Assembly (NCBI RefSeq): GCF_000007305.1
Contig: NC_003413.1
Location: 372,001-436,000, forward strand
Direction: 5' to 3'
Length of the DNA: 64,000 nucleotides
Source of the DNA: Pyrococcus furiosus DSM 3638
GTDB lineage: Archaea > Methanobacteriota_B > Thermococci > Thermococcales > Thermococcaceae
A program made the position numbers and the translations under genes. The notes below the pieces were generated by a model that saw only the letters and a list, made by a program, of their open reading frames with translations, did no database searches and was not told the origin of the DNA. This document shows, one piece after another, positions 63,498-64,000 of the stretch (its first letter is position 1; each line of letters begins with the position of its first letter).

Positions 63498-63947
63498 ATG
63501 ATAGAAATCAGAACTCATACAGCCTTACATGTTCTAAAAGGCGCGGTTGTAAAAGTTTTGGGTGAAGGTGCTAAATGGACGGCAAGTGTTTATGTAAATG
63601 GAAACCACGGAAGATTAACTGTTAAGTTCAACAGAAAACCAACCCATGAAGAAATTAGAGAAATAGAAAGGCTCGCAAATGAAAAAATCAAGGAGAATGT
63701 TCCCATACAAATATATGAACTTTCCAGGGAAGAGGCAGAAAAAATATTTGGGGATGAAATGTATGATCTCTTTCCAGTTCCAGAACACGTCAGGACTCTT
63801 AAAGTTGTAGTCATCGAAGACTGGAATGTCAATGCATGCAACAAGGAACATACAAAGACAACTGGTGAAATAGGGGAGATAAAAATAAGGAAAGTTAGGT
63901 TCAGAAAATCCAAGGAACTTCTTGAAATAAGTTTTGATGTATTATAA
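63498..63947 (+). CDS. alaX: Alanyl-tRNA editing protein AlaX, short form
   Basis: 149-aa trans-editing domain that clears Ser-tRNA(Ala). Zinc ligands are complete: His7 and His11 ([10 protein letters not shown]), Cys114 and His118 ([12 protein letters not shown]). ATG 63498 is the known start of the Pyrococcus short AlaX; AATTTATATAAAG (63464-63476) about 25 bases upstream suggests a leaderless message. The C-terminus ends a few residues sooner than the homologue I recall from P. horikoshii. Confidence 0.93.
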   Translation: MIEIRTHTALHVLKGAVVKVLGEGAKWTASVYVNGNHGRLTVKFNRKPTHEEIREIERLANEKIKENVPIQIYELSREEAEKIFGDEMYDLFPVPEHVRTLKVVVIEDWNVNACNKEHTKTTGEIGEIKIRKVRFRKSKELLEISFDVL

Positions 63948-63977
63948 AAAAATAACAGAGAAAAGAGGTTACTCTGT
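63948..63977 (-). terminator. Hairpin plus T-run at the end of the partial minus-strand gene
   Basis: On the minus strand ACAGAG (63972-63977) pairs with CTCTGT (63955-63960), followed by TATTTTTTT. It overlaps the stop of the partial gene and would also mark the end of the convergent alaX message. An 11-base loop makes the stem weak at high temperature; the T-run is the likely active part. Confidence 0.4.
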
Positions 63978-64000
63978 CATAGCCTTCATTAATTCCTCTG
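63969..64000 (-). CDS. C-terminal end of a minus-strand gene entering from the right (partial)
   Basis: Minus frame reads EELMKAMTE then TAA (63969-63971), an amphipathic helix end, and is followed by a T-rich terminator. Only ten codons are visible, so the protein cannot be named, and a chance open frame cannot be excluded. Confidence 0.4.
   Translation of the reverse strand, partial: EELMKAMTE

Overview
The window reads as a Thermococcales chromosome, almost certainly Pyrococcus and most likely P. furiosus. The grounds are protein sequences I recognise (GlmA/GlmD chitin catabolism, SerK, AlaX-S, a Cas6 paralogue, the RecJ-like nuclease HAN, PurP), archaeal ribosomal proteins L39e, L31e and LX, TATA-box promoters, GGTG/GGAGG ribosome binding sites mixed with leaderless genes, and two IS6-type elements of about 780 bp. 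Locus assignments come from memory, not from a search. Gene density is very high: no gene-free stretch exceeds 300 bases.

Layout. (1) 1-7.2 kb: a dipeptide-type ABC importer followed by glucosamine-6-P deaminase (glmD) and exo-glucosaminidase (glmA), a chitobiose-use operon. (2) 7.2-17.8 kb: Rio2 kinase, a DUF835 membrane protein whose 5' end is cut by an in-frame stop, a kinase-like P-loop protein, a TauE permease, an M42 aminopeptidase, a D-hydroxyacid dehydrogenase, an SNF transporter followed by a 30-codon MetS-like small gene, moaB, an orphan ZnuA-type binding protein behind a palindromic operator candidate, and a YchF-type GTPase. (3) 17.8-24.6 kb: translation and proteostasis: the L39e-L31e-aIF6-LX-prefoldin alpha operon, SerK, prefoldin beta, a DHH phosphoesterase and small RNA-binding or metal-binding proteins. 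(4) 24.6-37.9 kb: IS6 copy 1 beside tRNA-Gln(TTG), both subunits of phosphomevalonate dehydratase, a site-2 protease, an orphan Cas6-like gene, a GlcNAc-1-P transferase, HD and OB proteins, CarS (CDP-archaeol synthase), HAN, the tRNA G10 methyltransferase, a TasA-like surface protein and a sugar epimerase. (5) 37.9-57.6 kb: two parallel MoxR/DUF58 membrane-secretory operons flanking AglB, MscS and DUF432; IS6 copy 2 sits in the leader of the first operon with a perfect 8-bp target duplication. (6) 57.6-64 kb: purine synthesis (purP, purD, purK, purE), a broken/intact pair of DUF257-like genes, and AlaX.

Common threads: isoprenoid lipid synthesis (phosphomevalonate dehydratase, CarS), N-glycosylation and the cell surface (GPT, epimerase, AglB, MoxR clusters), translation, and purine synthesis. 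No CRISPR array and no complete cas operon was found. The less expected items are the MetS-like microprotein, the palindrome before the ZnuA gene, the IS insertion in an operon leader, the orphan Cas6-like gene, and the TasA-like protein.
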